Program-made: the position numbers and the translations under genes | Part shown: in pieces, positions 4,466-5,937 of the stretch | Layout: every line of letters begins with the position of its first letter | Numbering within the stretch: the first letter of the stretch is position 1 | Assembly: GCA_900766655.1 (NCBI GenBank) | Contig: CAAFWE010000325.1 | Location: forward strand, 1 to 5,937 | Source of the DNA: an uncultured Alistipes sp. | Lineage (GTDB): Bacteria; Bacteroidota; Bacteroidia; Bacteroidales; Rikenellaceae | Direction: 5' to 3' | DNA: 5,937 bases | Notes under the pieces: generated by a model | The model's database searches: none | Told to the model about the DNA's origin: nothing | Seen by the model: only the letters and a program-made list of their open reading frames with translations

Positions 4466-5937
4466 CTACTTTGTAGCGCTCTCGAGTCGCTTCATCATAA
4501 CGAACATAAACAACGCCGAGAGCAAGCACAATACGATAAATACCGACCATACGACGGTGAGGCTGATGCCGCCCCAGAGGAGACCACCTACTGCTACGAG
4601 CATATTACCGATAGCTGTAGCCACGAACCAGCCACCCATCATCATACCCTTGTACTTTGGAGGTGCAACCTTCGATACAAACGAGATACCCATAGGCGAG
4701 AGCAGCAACTCTGCAAAGGTCAAGACGAGGTAGGTTACGATAAGCCAGTTAGCCGATGCGAGAGGTGCCTCTACGCCAGCCTTAACAGCCTCTGCCTGCT
4801 CGTTTGGAGTGAGCAAGCCCTGCGAACCAAATGCCATAACCGCAAAACCAATAGCAGCAACGAGCATACCATAAGCGATCTTACGAGGTGCCGAAGGCTC
4901 CTTGCCACGCTTTGCAAGCGCACCGAAGATAGCCAACGATACAGGAGTCAAAGCCACAACATAGAATGGGTTGAACTGCTGGAAGATTGGTGCGTTGACT
5001 GCAACCTGTGCATCACCTACATTCATACCCTTGTAGATGAGGTAGCCAACCGATGCAGCCAAAGCCACACCCGAGATCAACTTACCCTTCGAACCCTCGC
5101 TCTGGAACAACGAGAATGCAGCATAAACTGCTACGATAACAAGCACCAAGTTCCATACGCTGAATGCCATACTCTGCAAGCCGAATGCCTCCTTAACGGT
5201 GAACTCGTCAGCGAAGAATGTGAGGGTAAGACCGTTCTGGTGGAATGCCATCCAGAAGAATATAACTACTGCGAATACGAGGCAGAGAGCTACGATACGA
5301 GCCTTGGTCTCGGCAGGAGAGAGGTTATCCTCAACAACTGCAGCAGCGCCCTTGTCGCCCTTCTTGCCACCCTCTACGTGGCTATACCACTTGCGGCAAG
5401 CGAAGTAGATAATCATCGAGATGATCAATGCCACGCAAGCAACTGCAAACGAGAAGTGGTAAGCGTCGTTACCCTCGAAACCGAGCGATGTCTCTGCCCA
5501 ATTCTTGATAGCCACAGCAGCTGTTGGAGCGAACAATGCACCGATGTTGATGGCCATATAGAACAACGAGAAGGCCGAGTCGCGCTTGGCAGCATACTGT
5601 GGGTCATCGTAGAGGTTACCCACCATAACCTGCAAGTTACCCTTGAAAAGACCTGTACCGATAGAGATGAAGAGCAATGCACCGAGCATAGCAATCATCG
5701 CAACGGTGTCGCCACCGAGAGGCAACGAGAGGAGGAGGTAGCCGATAAACATAATCGAGATACCCGAGGTAACCATCTTACCATAACCGAACTTGTCTGC
5801 CAAGATACCACCGAACAGTGGCATAAAGTAAACAAGGCCTAGGAAAGTACTGTAGATGATACTTGCTACACCTGCATCCAAACCGAAGTTTGAACGAAGG
5901 AACAAGGCAAATACAGCCAACATTGTGTAGTAGCCAA
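4466..5937 (-). CDS. POT/PTR2 peptide transporter, 5' end missing
   Basis: A proton-coupled oligopeptide transporter of the MFS superfamily in the inner membrane, importing di- or tripeptides with protons. The reading frame runs through the right edge (GYYT precedes the first visible Met at 5923-5921), and that GYY is probably the tail of the family's N-terminal ExxERFxYY motif; the visible Met is therefore not the start. Numbered from that Met: MFS motif GGILADKFGYGK (38-49), GTGLFKGN (89-96), the POT signature FYMAINIG (121-128), FFWMAFHQNG (222-231), a second-half stretch LLLSPMGISFVSKVAPP (406-422), and GWFVATAIGN (431-440). Multiple hydrophobic helices are evident, with a charged loop near 180-210 between the halves. 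In helix 7 the family's usual Glu of the EQ motif appears as His228. It ends in a short basic tail. It is a separate transcription unit from the aromatic operon. Confidence 0.9.
   Translation of the reverse strand, partial: GYYTMLAVFALFLRSNFGLDAGVASIIYSTFLGLVYFMPLFGGILADKFGYGKMVTSGISIMFIGYLLLSLPLGGDTVAMIAMLGALLFISIGTGLFKGNLQVMVGNLYDDPQYAAKRDSAFSLFYMAINIGALFAPTAAVAIKNWAETSLGFEGNDAYHFSFAVACVALIISMIIYFACRKWYSHVEGGKKGDKGAAAVVEDNLSPAETKARIVALCLVFAVVIFFWMAFHQNGLTLTFFADEFTVKEAFGLQSMAFSVWNLVLVIVAVYAAFSLFQSEGSKGKLISGVALAASVGYLIYKGMNVGDAQVAVNAPIFQQFNPFYVVALTPVSLAIFGALAKRGKEPSAPRKIAYGMLVAAIGFAVMAFGSQGLLTPNEQAEAVKAGVEAPLASANWLIVTYLVLTFAELLLSPMGISFVSKVAPPKYKGMMMGGWFVATAIGNMLVAVGGLLWGGISLTVVWSVFIVLCLLSALFMFVMMKRLESATK

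Noticed and set aside
4457..5842. Long plus-strand ORF of 461 codons opposite the transporter gene
   Set aside because: Its product is an implausible mix rich in Cys, His and Glu with no membrane segments or motifs, while the minus strand gives a clear POT transporter.
5921..5923. ATG at 5923 as the true start of the transporter
   Set aside because: The frame is open to the window edge, and the residues just before it (GYYT) fit the conserved N-terminal POT motif, so the real start is outside the window.

Overview
The window looks like chromosomal DNA from a member of the Bacteroidota, most likely order Bacteroidales; a Rikenellaceae/Alistipes-like organism is a guess only. The reasons are a TAnnTTTG-type -7 promoter box, weak Shine-Dalgarno sequences with A/T-rich leaders, and a DAHP synthase carrying a C-terminal chorismate mutase, as in Porphyromonas. 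All supported genes are on the minus strand, so the window reads biologically from right to left.

Layout, right to left: (1) 5937-4466, most of a POT/PTR2-family peptide transporter whose N-terminus lies beyond the right edge. (2) 4465-4108, a 358-base intergenic region. It begins with a large perfect-stem palindrome (4378-4428). Positions 4274-4377 hold only a small unexplained hairpin. Then come a promoter (-7 box at 4273-4266), a 21-codon leader peptide dominated by Phe and Tyr codons (4241-4176), and a terminator (4150-4122) with competing pause and antiterminator stems. (3) 4107-225, a tightly packed four-gene operon: prephenate dehydratase (pheA), a PLP aminotransferase, prephenate dehydrogenase (tyrA) and DAHP synthase-chorismate mutase. 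The genes overlap by 4 bases, overlap by 4 bases, and are separated by 3 bases. (4) 224-1, two near-identical copies of a 92-base palindrome-rich repeat, the inner one enclosed by an 18-base inverted repeat that contains the operon's last stop codon.

How it works together: the last enzyme gene encodes both the entry step of the shikimate pathway (DAHP formation) and the first step of the Phe/Tyr branch (chorismate to prephenate). pheA and tyrA split prephenate towards phenylpyruvate and 4-hydroxyphenylpyruvate, and the aminotransferase plausibly converts those keto acids to Phe and Tyr. The leader region has every part of a classical ribosome-mediated attenuator. Stalling on the Phe/Tyr codons would free a segment that breaks the terminator and lets RNA polymerase read into pheA. 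This is the standout feature of the window.

The second theme is a family of palindromic intergenic elements. Three copies share a 15-5-15 core hairpin, and one base pair co-varies between the two sequence types. They lie directly after the last gene of each transcription unit, so they probably act in 3'-end formation or are repetitive palindromic elements that settle there.
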